The translations under genes and the position numbers were made by a program. A stretch of DNA of 64,000 nt from OCS116 sp051531935 (lineage in GTDB: Bacteria > Pseudomonadota > Alphaproteobacteria > Rhizobiales > OSC116), in assembly GCA_051531935.1 (NCBI GenBank), contig JAOPTR010000002.1, positions 310,001-374,000 on the forward strand, in the 5' to 3' direction. Numbering within the stretch: position 1 is the first letter of the stretch; each line of letters opens with the position of its first letter. Shown piece by piece: positions 1 to 9,479 of this stretch. Under the pieces are notes generated by a model. It was given only the letters and a program-made list of their open reading frames with translations. It did not search any database and was not told the DNA's origin.

Positions 1-743
1 ACATATTTATTTCTGAAACTTGAAATGCTTTTCTCATTCAGCATTATCTCACCAGCAGGCAGAATTGTTATGCCTTTTAACTTGGCTTCGCTACGCTGAG
101 TGAGTGGGTCAAAACTCTTTATGCCGTCTAATGTGTCTCCAAAAAAATCTAATCTCGCTGGCAATGTCATGTTTCCTGAAAAAACATCGACGATTGACCC
201 TCGAATGGCGAATTCACCCTTTTCATGGACAGTCGCAACTTTATGAAAGCCATTTCTAATGAAATAGGCTGCAAAGTCGGTTAAATTCACGCGATTACCG
301 AGTTTTAATGTTAGGAAAGCGCGGTTAAAATAACTCTGTGGCGCCGTGCGCATCATAATTGCATTTAGACTGGTGAGTATAAGCCTTGGCGCAGCTTTTT
401 TTTGCGCTGCCAACATCTTGTTACGGTTGGTGAGGATAGCAAAGGCTTTTAGCCGTGTGCCAACTATATTATAAGAAGGCGAAACCCTATCATAAGGTTG
501 GCAATCCCAAGCAGGAATAACCAACGGAGTAATCTTGGGAAGGTAAAATTTCAAACCTTCTGAAATATTGTTAAGGCGGGTATCATCGCGGGCGACAAAA
601 ACAACATCCTGCATCGTGCCTTCTGCGACTTTTTGTTGCCAAATTTTGGCTAAAACAAGCGCATCCGCACCTTCAGGTACCGAACAAATGACATTATCTA
701 GGCCGAGTTCGAAATTCTCATCAATTATCTGATTCTGAGGCAT
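1..743 (-). CDS. mfd: Transcription-repair coupling factor Mfd, N-terminal fragment
   Basis: Translating the minus strand from the ATG at 743-741 gives an uninterrupted frame of 247 codons that runs off the left edge, so only the N-terminal part is present. The protein opens MPQNQIIDENFEL and contains GSIVDVFSG followed by PARLDFFGD, typical of the UvrB-like N-terminal module of Mfd that contacts UvrA. Mfd removes stalled RNA polymerase from lesions and recruits UvrABC. The helicase and RNAP-interaction domains lie outside the window. The start is one base after the sdhE stop (TAA-A-ATG), so the two genes are probably co-transcribed. The sdhE-mfd arrangement beside divergent recG is familiar from rhizobia. 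Confidence 0.88.
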   Translation of the reverse strand, partial: MPQNQIIDENFELGLDNVICSVPEGADALVLAKIWQQKVAEGTMQDVVFVARDDTRLNNISEGLKFYLPKITPLVIPAWDCQPYDRVSPSYNIVGTRLKAFAILTNRNKMLAAQKKAAPRLILTSLNAIMMRTAPQSYFNRAFLTLKLGNRVNLTDFAAYFIRNGFHKVATVHEKGEFAIRGSIVDVFSGNMTLPARLDFFGDTLDGIKSFDPLTQRSEAKLKGITILPAGEIMLNEKSISSFRNKY

Positions 744-744
744 T

Positions 745-1044
745 TTAGAGATTCTTGCCATATTTATCTGGAGTGAAAGATTGAGCTTTTATGCGTTCAA
801 AAACGGGGCCTGCTAAATGGCTAGGCACAGCCTGCTTACCATTGAAATAATTAAGTAAATCATTATCTTCACTGTCAATTAACCGCTCGAACTGATCAAG
901 CTCGTCACCTTTAAGCTCTGCCAACTCGTCTTGTGCAAAGGTTCCCATGAGTAAATCTAGCTCTTTCATGCCTCGATGCCAAGCTCTAAACATAAGTTTT
1001 TTCTTATAAATTTCAATATCTTGCATAATAAGGTTCGTTTTCAA
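745..1044 (-). CDS. sdhE: FAD assembly factor SdhE (DUF339/YgfY family)
   Basis: Small soluble protein of 99 residues. The family helps attach FAD covalently to the succinate dehydrogenase flavoprotein SdhA. The diagnostic motif RGMKELD is visible at about residues 24-30, inside the expected helical bundle with an acidic surface (DELAELKGDELDQFERL). Length is close to the usual 85-100 residues. A second in-frame ATG at codon 7 is an alternative start; the motif is downstream of both. It lies immediately upstream of mfd and diverges from recG, as in many alphaproteobacteria. Confidence 0.88.
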   Translation of the reverse strand: MKTNLIMQDIEIYKKKLMFRAWHRGMKELDLLMGTFAQDELAELKGDELDQFERLIDSEDNDLLNYFNGKQAVPSHLAGPVFERIKAQSFTPDKYGKNL

Positions 1045-1155
1045 ATGGGGTGAATTATAGAGACTTTATAAGCAAAGTTAACACACTTGTCTATATAATT
1101 GTTGTGTAATGTTCACCTTTTGTTTATAAATGAATTCAAAGAGGAAACCATCGCT

Positions 1156-3267
1156 ATGCGGCCAGATATTTTGAATTATTTGTTCAAGCCTATCACATCT
1201 TTAAAAGGTGTTGGGCCCAAGGTTGCCGAAAACATGACGCGTTTGGTGGGGCGGCATATAGAGCCAAGGCAAATGGCGCGTTATGTGGATTTATTGTTCC
1301 ACTTGCCGATGGGATATAAAGACAGGCGTGATCAACCTAAAGTGGATCAACTGGTTCCTGAGCAATATGCGACGATTAAATTGCAAATTGGCAAGCATAT
1401 GGCGCCACCGAGGCATAACAAGCGCATTCCCTACAGGATAAATTGTTATGATGATACGGGTGAAATTGCCTTGAGCTTTTTTAGGGCGCGTGGAGACTAT
1501 TTGAAAACCACCCTCCCCGAAGGTGAAGTGCGGTTTATTGGCGGGAAGGTTGAAGAATATAACGGGAATTTGCAAATCAATCACCCTGATTTTATGGCCA
1601 GTGAAGAAGAGATGAAAACCCTGCCGCTATTTGAACCAATTTACCCCATGACAGCGGGCTTAGCGTCTAAGACATTACGCAAGTCAATTGCCCATTTGAT
1701 AGATGAATTGCCAGTTTTGCCTGAATGGCTTGATAAGCCGTTGTTAGATAGAGAAAAATGGCCGAGTTTTAATGAATCTATTGTTGGCTTACATCAGGCA
1801 GATGACCCTAAAATCATTGTGTCGGATAGTGACTATCGTGAGCGTGTGGCTTTTGATGAGATTTTTGCAAATCAACTTGCATTGGCTTTAACACGTAAAC
1901 ATATTGTTGCAGTCAATGGTTTAAAAATAAAATCGGATGACAAATTGGTGTCAAATCTAAAACAGCTTTTACCATTTGAATTGACAAAATCTCAAGTGAG
2001 TTCATATGCTGAAATTAAGCAAGATATGGCTGGCGAGAAACGCATGGTGAGGTTGTTGCAAGGTGATGTAGGCAGCGGTAAAACCGTTATTGCGTTAATG
2101 GCTATGCTTAATTCGATTGAAGCTGGTTATCAGGCGGCAATTATGGCACCTACAGAGATATTGGCACGCCAACATTTAAATTTCATGACACCATTATGTG
2201 AAAAACTTGGATTAAAGGTTGAGATTTTAACAGGTAGAAATAAAGGTAAATCCCGTCAAGAAATCTTGGAGAGGCTAAATAGTGGATCAATTGATATCCT
2301 CATTGGTACTCATGCATTGTTTCAAGCCGACGTAATATTTAAGAATTTGGGCTTAGCGATTATTGATGAACAGCATAGATTTGGCGTACATCAAAGGCTT
2401 GCCTTACAAAATAAAGGCATGAAGAGTGATCTGCTTGTTATGACGGCAACCCCCATTCCACGCACTTTGGTGCTTACCAATTATGGCGATATGAGCGTTT
2501 CTAAATTGACGGAAAAACCCGCAGGTCGAAAGCCTATTAAAACAGTGGCAATGCCGCTTGAAAAACTAGGCGATATTTTGCAAGCAGCTGCGCGCGCTAT
2601 GGATGAAAATCAACGATTATACTGGATTTGCCCTTTGGTAGAGGAGAGTGAACTTATGCCTTTGACAAACGTTGAAGATAGGTTTGCGATGTTAAACGCC
2701 GCCTATCCTGGTAAAGTTGGCTTGGTGCATGGCCGTATGAAAGGTGAAGAAAAAGACGCGGTGATGCAGCAATTTCAGAATGGTGAAATTAAGATTTTGG
2801 TTGCTACCACGGTGGTGGAAGTTGGCGTGAATGTGCCTGAGGCGACCATTATGATTATTGAACATGCAGAACGCTTTGGCCTTTCGCAATTGCATCAATT
2901 ACGCGGTCGCGTTGGACGTGGTGACGATCAATCAAGTTGTATTCTGCTTTATGGGACACCGTTAGGTAAAGTTGCTCAACAGCGCTTAAAAATTATGCGT
3001 CAGACAGAAGATGGTTTTTTGATTTCTGAAAAAGATTTAGAATTGCGTGGTGGTGGTGATTTGTTGGGAGCGCAGCAAAGTGGAGACATTAAGATGCGGT
3101 TGGCCGATGTTGAAAATCAGGCTGATCTCATTGAAATAGCCCACAAACAAGCAAGGCTTATTGTTGAAATGGACCCTCACCTCAATCAAGACAAACATAA
3201 AAATTTAAGATGTTTGCTTTATTTATTTGACCGCGATCAAGCAATTAAATTGTTAAAAGCCGGCTAG
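1156..3267 (+). CDS. recG: ATP-dependent DNA helicase RecG
   Basis: RecG remodels stalled replication forks and branch-migrates Holliday junctions. I place the start at ATG 1156 (MRPDILNYLF, 703 aa) because GAGGAAA at 1141 is a good Shine-Dalgarno; the frame is open to a TTG at 1099, but those 19 extra codons look non-coding. An N-terminal wedge/OB-fold region precedes Walker A GDVGSGKT (about residues 302-309), the RecG-type DEQH box (about 403), TATPIPRT (about 430) and QLRGRVGRG (about 581-589). Length matches the family. The stop overlaps the convergent DUF502 stop by 4 nt. Confidence 0.96.
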   Translation: MRPDILNYLFKPITSLKGVGPKVAENMTRLVGRHIEPRQMARYVDLLFHLPMGYKDRRDQPKVDQLVPEQYATIKLQIGKHMAPPRHNKRIPYRINCYDDTGEIALSFFRARGDYLKTTLPEGEVRFIGGKVEEYNGNLQINHPDFMASEEEMKTLPLFEPIYPMTAGLASKTLRKSIAHLIDELPVLPEWLDKPLLDREKWPSFNESIVGLHQADDPKIIVSDSDYRERVAFDEIFANQLALALTRKHIVAVNGLKIKSDDKLVSNLKQLLPFELTKSQVSSYAEIKQDMAGEKRMVRLLQGDVGSGKTVIALMAMLNSIEAGYQAAIMAPTEILARQHLNFMTPLCEKLGLKVEILTGRNKGKSRQEILERLNSGSIDILIGTHALFQADVIFKNLGLAIIDEQHRFGVHQRLALQNKGMKSDLLVMTATPIPRTLVLTNYGDMSVSKLTEKPAGRKPIKTVAMPLEKLGDILQAAARAMDENQRLYWICPLVEESELMPLTNVEDRFAMLNAAYPGKVGLVHGRMKGEEKDAVMQQFQNGEIKILVATTVVEVGVNVPEATIMIIEHAERFGLSQLHQLRGRVGRGDDQSSCILLYGTPLGKVAQQRLKIMRQTEDGFLISEKDLELRGGGDLLGAQQSGDIKMRLADVENQADLIEIAHKQARLIVEMDPHLNQDKHKNLRCLLYLFDRDQAIKLLKAG

Positions 3268-3917
3268 TTTTTATCGACTATTGGCAATGTTTCTGGGTTT
3301 ACTAAACCTGCTGAAATTACCAATTTTGCACCGTCTTCAACTGACATATCCAACACTTTTACATCAGCTTTAGGAACAAATAGTAGAAAACCACTCGTTG
3401 GGTTTGGTGTTGTTGGTAAAAACACACTCACCATGGTTTCATCTAAATGTTGCGCGACCTCACCCTTGGTTTCGGTGGCTACAAATGCAATGGCGAAGAT
3501 GCCGCGGCGTGGATACTCAACCAAAACCACTTGTTTGAAATTTGTTTCGCCTTGGCTGACAACAGTTTCAAAAATTTGTTTCAGTGCTTTGTATATAGTA
3601 CGGACAACTGGCATTTTTTCGAGCCAACTAGTACCGATGTTTAGAATGGTTCGGCCTGCAAAGTTAGCGGTGAGAGCGCCCAATAAAACCAGCCCTATGA
3701 CAGCAAAAACAACGCCGAGACCAGGTACAGAAAACTCTAGATATGTTTCAGGTAAATAGGATTTTGGGATGAATGGCAATACCCAATTGTCAATTAGGCC
3801 AATCACCCAGAAAGTTGCATAAATTGTGATGGCTATGGGGGCAGCGATGACTAAGCCCGTTAAAAAATATGTTCTAAGCCTACTGAACAGGCCAATTTTT
3901 TTTACTTCTTTTACCAT
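3264..3917 (-). CDS. DUF502 family inner-membrane protein
   Basis: 217-residue membrane protein with two hydrophobic segments, about residues 17-42 and 66-88, the second rich in glycine and valine. A soluble region follows that contains YPRRGIFAIAFV and VFLPTTPNPTSGFLLFVP, the signatures of DUF502. The family has no settled function; plant homologues (COV1/LCV) are linked to membrane trafficking, which says little for bacteria. It is the last gene of the leftward glmU-glmS-SPOR-DUF502 run and ends head-on into recG with overlapping stop codons. DUF502 beside recG and glmS is a common alphaproteobacterial neighbourhood. Confidence 0.85.
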   Translation of the reverse strand: MVKEVKKIGLFSRLRTYFLTGLVIAAPIAITIYATFWVIGLIDNWVLPFIPKSYLPETYLEFSVPGLGVVFAVIGLVLLGALTANFAGRTILNIGTSWLEKMPVVRTIYKALKQIFETVVSQGETNFKQVVLVEYPRRGIFAIAFVATETKGEVAQHLDETMVSVFLPTTPNPTSGFLLFVPKADVKVLDMSVEDGAKLVISAGLVNPETLPIVDKN

Positions 3918-3991
3918 ATCAATGCTCTCAAGTTTTATGCTTAACTATCAATTAGATGCTATTTATTAGTATTACAAGGCGGGAGCCAAGT

Positions 3992-5332
3992 TTATTTTAT
4001 TTCTCGTACAAAACATTCTCTATCCTGCGCCTTTAAAAACTTACACAGTGAGTTGGCTTGTTTATAGGATTGAAAACCCGATAATAGTAATTGATAACGA
4101 GAGCGTTGTTTTGAATCCTTATATTCTCTGATTACATGCGGTCTTTCAGCCAACAATAACTCATGCTTTTTGAGAATTTCTAGATACTGTTTTTCAGTTT
4201 TTTCGTGGCTGAAATTGGTTGCGAGCTGCAGAAAAAACCCTTGTAATTTGGGTTTTATATCCTGAGACACTTCTGTATTTAATCGCTTTAATTGGTTGGT
4301 ATCTTGTATCAAAAACGGAGTGTCAGATACCTGTAAATTGAACTTTGGCTGTGTTGTGCGTAATGATATTTCGGGTAATGGTTCTGTGCGAATAAGCGTT
4401 TCAGGCAATGGTTTAGCATTTGTTTCAATATTAGTGGTTGGCTTAAGAATTGGCTCAATAGAAGCTGTGGTTAAATTGTCTATTTCACTTTGGTTAAGTT
4501 TTAACTTAATTGCCACTCGACCTGTTTTACCATCGGAATTTTTTGAAGCCAATGCCTGTTGCAATAATTGGTTATAAATATCACTTGCAGTAGGTTCTTT
4601 ATCTTGTTGAACGTCTGCATTTTCAGTTGTGGTTCTTACCGTTGGCAAGGGCGCTTCTTCCGTTTCAAAACCATCTAATTGCGCAAGTAAAGTGATTGAT
4701 GGTTCAAAATTACCTTTAATATCAAGGCTTTTATTTAGGTTGTCTCGAGATTTTGCAAATAATTGTTGCTGATAATAAACGGAGGCTTTGCCATAATAGG
4801 CAAGGAATCTATTATTTGCCATGCCTTCTAGCGCCATGTCATATTGCGTGATCGCCTCATCAAATTCAAATAGTCCAAACTGCGAATTGGCTAAGTAATA
4901 ATGTAATTCAGCATTGCCAGATAAGATATTCAGTGCGTTTTTAAAATCTTGTTTTGCTTCGTCATATTTTGCATTACTATAATATAATAAACCGCGATTT
5001 TTATGAGTTTCGGCAATAAGAATTGGCGGTAAATTACCGCTTTTTAATGCTGCAGCATAACTTTCTAGCGCGTTAGTTTCATCTTTTAAACGTGAGAATA
5101 TGATGGCGCGAATGAGCAATGATTCTGCCAATTCCTCTGAGGTATATTCGCCCTCAGCAGTGAATTGATTTGAACGCGCAATATAGTCCTGATTTTCTTC
5201 ATTACTAGCCCCAACGACCTCTAAGAAATTACGTGCATTTTGCATGAAATCAGATGCCAAAGCGCTATTTGCCTGCATTGTTAAAACAACAACAATGAGT
5301 GCTAGTTTCACGATTTTGCTATTAAATTGCAT
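3992..5332 (-). CDS. Exported TPR protein with C-terminal SPOR domain
   Basis: I choose ATG 5332 (MQFNSKIVKLALIVV..., 446 aa), which gives a clear signal peptide ending near NSALA; the frame also extends to a TTG at 5374. TPR-like helices span about residues 50-215 (RGLLYYSNAKYDEAKQDF, LHYYLANSQFGLFEFDEAI). A long Thr/Glu/Pro-rich low-complexity stretch follows, then a SPOR domain in the last 80 residues (FFLQLATNFSHEKTEKQY ... YQLLLSGFQSYKQANSLC). SPOR domains bind denuded glycan strands at division sites, so a periplasmic envelope or division role is likely. It lies 63 nt downstream of glmS. The exact partner is unknown. Confidence 0.75.
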   Translation of the reverse strand: MQFNSKIVKLALIVVVLTMQANSALASDFMQNARNFLEVVGASNEENQDYIARSNQFTAEGEYTSEELAESLLIRAIIFSRLKDETNALESYAAALKSGNLPPILIAETHKNRGLLYYSNAKYDEAKQDFKNALNILSGNAELHYYLANSQFGLFEFDEAITQYDMALEGMANNRFLAYYGKASVYYQQQLFAKSRDNLNKSLDIKGNFEPSITLLAQLDGFETEEAPLPTVRTTTENADVQQDKEPTASDIYNQLLQQALASKNSDGKTGRVAIKLKLNQSEIDNLTTASIEPILKPTTNIETNAKPLPETLIRTEPLPEISLRTTQPKFNLQVSDTPFLIQDTNQLKRLNTEVSQDIKPKLQGFFLQLATNFSHEKTEKQYLEILKKHELLLAERPHVIREYKDSKQRSRYQLLLSGFQSYKQANSLCKFLKAQDRECFVREIK

Positions 5333-5395
5333 ATTGGGCCACAGGTTTAGAATCACTTCTAAATTGTAGCCCAAAAATGCTGTATTTTAAACAGA

Positions 5396-7222
5396 TTATT
5401 CAACTGTAACCGATTTTGCCAAGTTACGCGGCTGATCCACATCTGTACCCATTTGAACGGCTGTATGATAAGCCAATAACTGCACGGGAACTGTGTAAAC
5501 AAATGGTGCCAGAAAAGCACTGCAATCGGGCAATGCAATGGCCTTTAGGCCAAGTTTACGAATTTCAACAGCGCGTGATTTTGTGGTAAATACTGTTATG
5601 TCACCACCACGGGCTGAAATTTCTTCTATGTTAGAGCGGGTTTTTTCATATGTATCATTATCAGGGGCAATGATCACCAGTGGCATTTTTTCATCAATAA
5701 GTGCAATTGGCCCATGTTTGAGCTCGCCTGCAGCGTAACCTTCAGCATGAATGTAAGTAATTTCTTTCAGCTTTAGCGCACCTTCCATAGCAATTGGGAA
5801 GCTTGTATTACGCCCTAAGAACAACATATGCTCAACTTTTGAAATATCATGTGCCAAATCTTTAATTTCGCGCTCTACAGCGAAGCTATCGTTGATCAGG
5901 CGTGGTAATTGTGCCAAATCATTAGTCATTTCTTTGGCTTTTGCATCACTTAAGTTGCCTGTGGCTTTACCTAAAGCTACTGACAAAGTCGCCAATACAC
6001 TAATTTGACACATAAACGCTTTGGTAGAAGCAACACAAACTTCAGTACCTGCAAATGTAGGTAACAAAATATCGGCCTCGCGCGCCATTGTTGAGGTTGG
6101 TACATTTACAATCGCCATTGTGGTGGCGCCTTTGGCTTTTGCTAAGCGCAATGCGGCAAGGCTATCGGCTGTTTCGCCAGATTGGGATACAACGATGAAT
6201 AGACATTTATCATTTAATGGCGGGTTTCTATATCTATATTCAGAAGCAACATCTACTTCAACACTCATATTGGTAGCGTCTTCGAGCCAATATTTTGCTA
6301 CGCTTGCGGCATAATATGACGTGCCACAAGATACAATAACCATACGGTTGAATTTTTGAATGTCTAATTTGGAATCAATTGTGATTTCGTGATTATCTAA
6401 ATTTATATAATGCGCCAATGTATGTTGCACCACATCTGGCTGTTCAAAGAACTCTTTTGCCATATAATGTTTGTGGTTGCCTTTATCCATTGTTGAGGCT
6501 TGTAGCTCAACAACATTAACTTCGCGGCTTACTAAATTACCTGTCTGATCGTATATTTTATAATTATCAACGGATGCGAAAACAAAATCACCTTCTTCAA
6601 GGTAAATGATCTGACGAGAAAACGGTGACAATGCGAGCGCATCAGAACCAATATAATGACCCTCAACATCGCCTATACCAACCACTAATGGGCAACCTTT
6701 ACGGGCGCCAATTAGTAAATCTTCGTGGCCTTTAATCATGATTGCTAGTGCAAAAGCACCTGTTAGCTTGCCAATAGCAGTTTGCACAGCCGTTTCAACA
6801 TTACTGTCAATTTTCAGTTGATTGCTAATCAGATGACCGATCACTTCTGTATCGGTTTCACTTTTAATGTTGGCACCTTGCTGCAATAATTCATCGCGCA
6901 ATTCAGCATAATTTTCGATAATTCCGTTATGAACGATAACCACATTGTCGATCATATGTGGATGTGCATTGCCTTCAGTAGGCGCGCCGTGGGTGGCCCA
7001 TCTTGTATGGCCAATGCCGATACCGCCATCTTTGACGCCATTTTCTTTTATTTTTTTCTCAAGGTTTGCAAGTTTACCTGCTGCACGTTCGCGCCAGATG
7101 GTATTATTTTCCATTGTTGCGATGCCTGCGCTGTCATAACCTCGATATTCAAGAAGTTTTAAAGATGATATAAGCCCAGAAGCAACTGGTTTGCCTGTTA
7201 CGATGCCAATAATTCCGCACAT
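5396..7222 (-). CDS. glmS: Glutamine-fructose-6-phosphate aminotransferase (isomerizing)
   Basis: GlmS makes glucosamine-6-phosphate from fructose-6-phosphate and glutamine, the first committed step to UDP-GlcNAc for peptidoglycan and LPS. At 608 aa it is full length. The N-terminal glutaminase begins MCGIIGIV with nucleophile Cys2 (Cys1 after Met removal) and contains GIGHTRWATHG. Two SIS domains follow, with SCGTSYYAA and VSQSGETADSLAAL in the first and ELKHGPIALID in the second. The C-terminus ends DQPRNLAKSVTVE, the conserved tail. AAAGGAAT precedes the ATG. It follows glmU at 81 nt, so the pair probably forms one UDP-GlcNAc operon. No glmS ribozyme is seen. Confidence 0.97.
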   Translation of the reverse strand: MCGIIGIVTGKPVASGLISSLKLLEYRGYDSAGIATMENNTIWRERAAGKLANLEKKIKENGVKDGGIGIGHTRWATHGAPTEGNAHPHMIDNVVIVHNGIIENYAELRDELLQQGANIKSETDTEVIGHLISNQLKIDSNVETAVQTAIGKLTGAFALAIMIKGHEDLLIGARKGCPLVVGIGDVEGHYIGSDALALSPFSRQIIYLEEGDFVFASVDNYKIYDQTGNLVSREVNVVELQASTMDKGNHKHYMAKEFFEQPDVVQHTLAHYINLDNHEITIDSKLDIQKFNRMVIVSCGTSYYAASVAKYWLEDATNMSVEVDVASEYRYRNPPLNDKCLFIVVSQSGETADSLAALRLAKAKGATTMAIVNVPTSTMAREADILLPTFAGTEVCVASTKAFMCQISVLATLSVALGKATGNLSDAKAKEMTNDLAQLPRLINDSFAVEREIKDLAHDISKVEHMLFLGRNTSFPIAMEGALKLKEITYIHAEGYAAGELKHGPIALIDEKMPLVIIAPDNDTYEKTRSNIEEISARGGDITVFTTKSRAVEIRKLGLKAIALPDCSAFLAPFVYTVPVQLLAYHTAVQMGTDVDQPRNLAKSVTVE

Positions 7223-7303
7223 AAAATATTCCTTTTTAAAACCATGATCATTCTGATGTTTGTAAAAAACACTATCTACAATGAATTTGGCTTAAATATG
7301 TTA

Positions 7304-8674
7304 CTAATTTGTATTTTTTTGTCTAAATTTTTTAGCCCAACCAGCAATTTCCACTTGTTTTGCGCGTGTTATTGCTAGGGCATCTTGTTTTACATCGTCG
7401 GTGATGACACTTCCTGAACCTACATAACCGCCATCTGCAATGGTTACAGGTGCTACAAGTGAGCTGTTCGAGCCGATGAAAGCGCCTTTGCCGATAATGG
7501 TCTTGGCTTTATTAAAACCATCATAATTACAAGTTATCGTACCTGCACCAATATTTGCTTTTTCGCCCACTTCACTATCACCGATATAACTAAGGTGGTT
7601 TATCTTAGCGCCTTTGTGAGTGATGGTTTTTTTGGTTTCTACAAAGTTTCCAATTTTGCCTGACTCGCCGATATGGGTACCTTCTCGCAGCCGCGCATAG
7701 GGCCCAATATTGGCATTGACACCAATGCTTGTTGGGTTAGTTTTGGAACCTTCGATATGTGAAAATGCGAGTATGTTCGCGCCTATTTTGATGGTCACAT
7801 AGCCTTTTATCACAACATTTGGTTCTATAACCACATCGTTCTGAATAATGGCATTGGCCGATAGATATACGCTCGATGGGTCAATTAAGGTAACCCCTGC
7901 CCGCATCACTTGTTCGCGCAATTTGTTTTGGTAAATGGTTTCGGCTTCTGCAAGTTGAACACGATCATTAATACCTAATGTTTCAACCTCTGAGCATTTT
8001 GTAACACTGGTTTTTAAGTCTAAAGATCTTGCAATTTCAACACAGTCTGTAAGGTAATATTCGCCAGAAGCATTTTTATTATCTATTTTCTTGAGTAGTT
8101 TATTCAGGTGTTTGGCTTTGAACGCCATAATGCCGGAATTACATAAATTGACTTCACGTTCAGCATCAGTTGCGTCCTTAAATTCTCTGATGGCTAGTAA
8201 TTCGCCTTCGTCACTTGTAAGCAATCGGCCATATTGTGCTGCGTCTTTTGGTTCAAACCCTAGAACTACGACATCATCGCCAGCTTCTATTTTACCGACT
8301 AAAGATAATAGTGTTTCAACTTCCACAAAAGGAGTGTCGGCATACAATACTAATATAGTGCTATCTGGATTAAGCGCAGCGGCCGCAGCAATTTCTTTTT
8401 CTGCCATTAATACGGCATGGCCTGTGCCTAATTTTTCGTGTTGGTAGGAAATATTAGAATCACTATTTTGTTGTATATAATCTAGTGTCGGTTTTTCATC
8501 AGGGTCGGCAACCACTGCAATGTTTGTTGATTTTAATTTGTCTTGGCATAAATCTAAAACATGTCCAACCAACGGCTTTCCGCCAATTTCATGCATCATT
8601 TTATGGGTTGTAGATTTCATGCGCGTGCCCTTGCCCGCTGCTAAAACAACACATGTTATATTTTTGTCTATCAT
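7304..8674 (-). CDS. glmU: Bifunctional GlmU (GlcN-1-P acetyltransferase / GlcNAc-1-P uridyltransferase)
   Basis: 456-residue two-domain enzyme completing UDP-GlcNAc synthesis in the cytosol. The N-terminal nucleotidyltransferase carries LAAGKGTRMKS (about residues 11-21) and YADTPF. The C-terminal half is a left-handed beta-helix of hexapeptide repeats (IGVNANIGPYARL, VGEKANIGAGTITCNYDG), where acetyl transfer occurs; the conserved catalytic-His-equivalent region reads PYARLREGTHIG. The start at ATG 8674 fits the family N-terminus. It is first in the leftward glmU-glmS run and diverges from the SPOR-like gene at 8786. Confidence 0.97.
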   Translation of the reverse strand: MIDKNITCVVLAAGKGTRMKSTTHKMMHEIGGKPLVGHVLDLCQDKLKSTNIAVVADPDEKPTLDYIQQNSDSNISYQHEKLGTGHAVLMAEKEIAAAAALNPDSTILVLYADTPFVEVETLLSLVGKIEAGDDVVVLGFEPKDAAQYGRLLTSDEGELLAIREFKDATDAEREVNLCNSGIMAFKAKHLNKLLKKIDNKNASGEYYLTDCVEIARSLDLKTSVTKCSEVETLGINDRVQLAEAETIYQNKLREQVMRAGVTLIDPSSVYLSANAIIQNDVVIEPNVVIKGYVTIKIGANILAFSHIEGSKTNPTSIGVNANIGPYARLREGTHIGESGKIGNFVETKKTITHKGAKINHLSYIGDSEVGEKANIGAGTITCNYDGFNKAKTIIGKGAFIGSNSSLVAPVTIADGGYVGSGSVITDDVKQDALAITRAKQVEIAGWAKKFRQKNTN

Positions 8675-8785
8675 AATTATCCTGATGAATATGTTTTATA
8701 ATTTATATCAATTGATTTACTAATATAGCGAATCCATATATTTATGATTAATATATTATGTCACTGAACGCTTTATAGGCATTAA

Positions 8786-9475
8786 ATGCAAATGAACAAA
8801 CTAAAATTGCCTAAAAGGGTTAACTTGAAATCTAATATCAAGCTTAAACCCAATACAACTGAAGTAAGGCCGCCTAAAAGCCGTAAAAAACTCCCATTTA
8901 GTGTGAGTGGATATTATTTTTTATCTTGGGCAATTGTGGCTAGTCTTTCGGTTGCTTCCCTCACTACAATTGTTATGAATGAAGGTGGTGTTAACGACGC
9001 AATTAAAACTGCCAGTTTCAACAAAATTAACCGTCAAATTTCAGAAAATAATTTTCTGGTGGGCACAGACAGCTTGCCAACGGCCTCTATCCCTCAAGGC
9101 ACTGATGGCAGTGACATTGGAGGTGGTAACAATTTACCATCTGCAACCAACAATCGTGGTGTCCGTGTTAATAGTGGTGCTAAAGCAAGTCGTATTGTTG
9201 AGAATAAAACCTATTCTGTATTTTTGGGTCAAGGGGGCAGCCAGTCGGGAATTTTGGATTTATGGTATAGCATTAAAAACCAAAATACTGAGCTTTTTAT
9301 AAGCCAAAAAGCGGGCTATTATTATAATGATATAGATGGCGTTTTTAATTTAGTTGTTGGCGAGTTTACCAGTCTTGGGAAATCGCTGCAATTTTGCGCT
9401 GAATTAAAATTTAATGACATTGCCTGCCGATATGATGATAAATTCTCAAATCTGCAGACAACATTAATTCACTAA
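8786..9475 (+). CDS. Membrane-anchored protein with a degenerate SPOR-like C-terminus
   Basis: Not a family I can name with certainty. A basic cytoplasmic N-terminus (about 45 residues, many Lys/Arg) leads into one hydrophobic segment at about residues 48-67 (YYFLSWAIVASLSVAS), then a Gly/Ser/Asn-rich linker. The final 85 residues follow the SPOR pattern: YSVFLGQGGSQSGILDLWYS, then FNLVVGEFTSLGKSLQFC and a final Cys, resembling the beta-alpha-beta repeat and paired cysteines of many SPOR domains. Type II topology with a periplasmic C-terminus would suit a peptidoglycan-binding role. A second ATG two codons in is an alternative start. It ends head-on against the CDF gene with a 4 nt gap. Confidence 0.5.
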   Translation: MQMNKLKLPKRVNLKSNIKLKPNTTEVRPPKSRKKLPFSVSGYYFLSWAIVASLSVASLTTIVMNEGGVNDAIKTASFNKINRQISENNFLVGTDSLPTASIPQGTDGSDIGGGNNLPSATNNRGVRVNSGAKASRIVENKTYSVFLGQGGSQSGILDLWYSIKNQNTELFISQKAGYYYNDIDGVFNLVVGEFTSLGKSLQFCAELKFNDIACRYDDKFSNLQTTLIH

Positions 9476-9479
9476 ATTA

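Noticed and set aside
1291..2898. Long open frames antisense to recG
   Set aside because: They lie wholly inside recG on the opposite strand, lack start signals and show no family features; they are by-products of coding bias.
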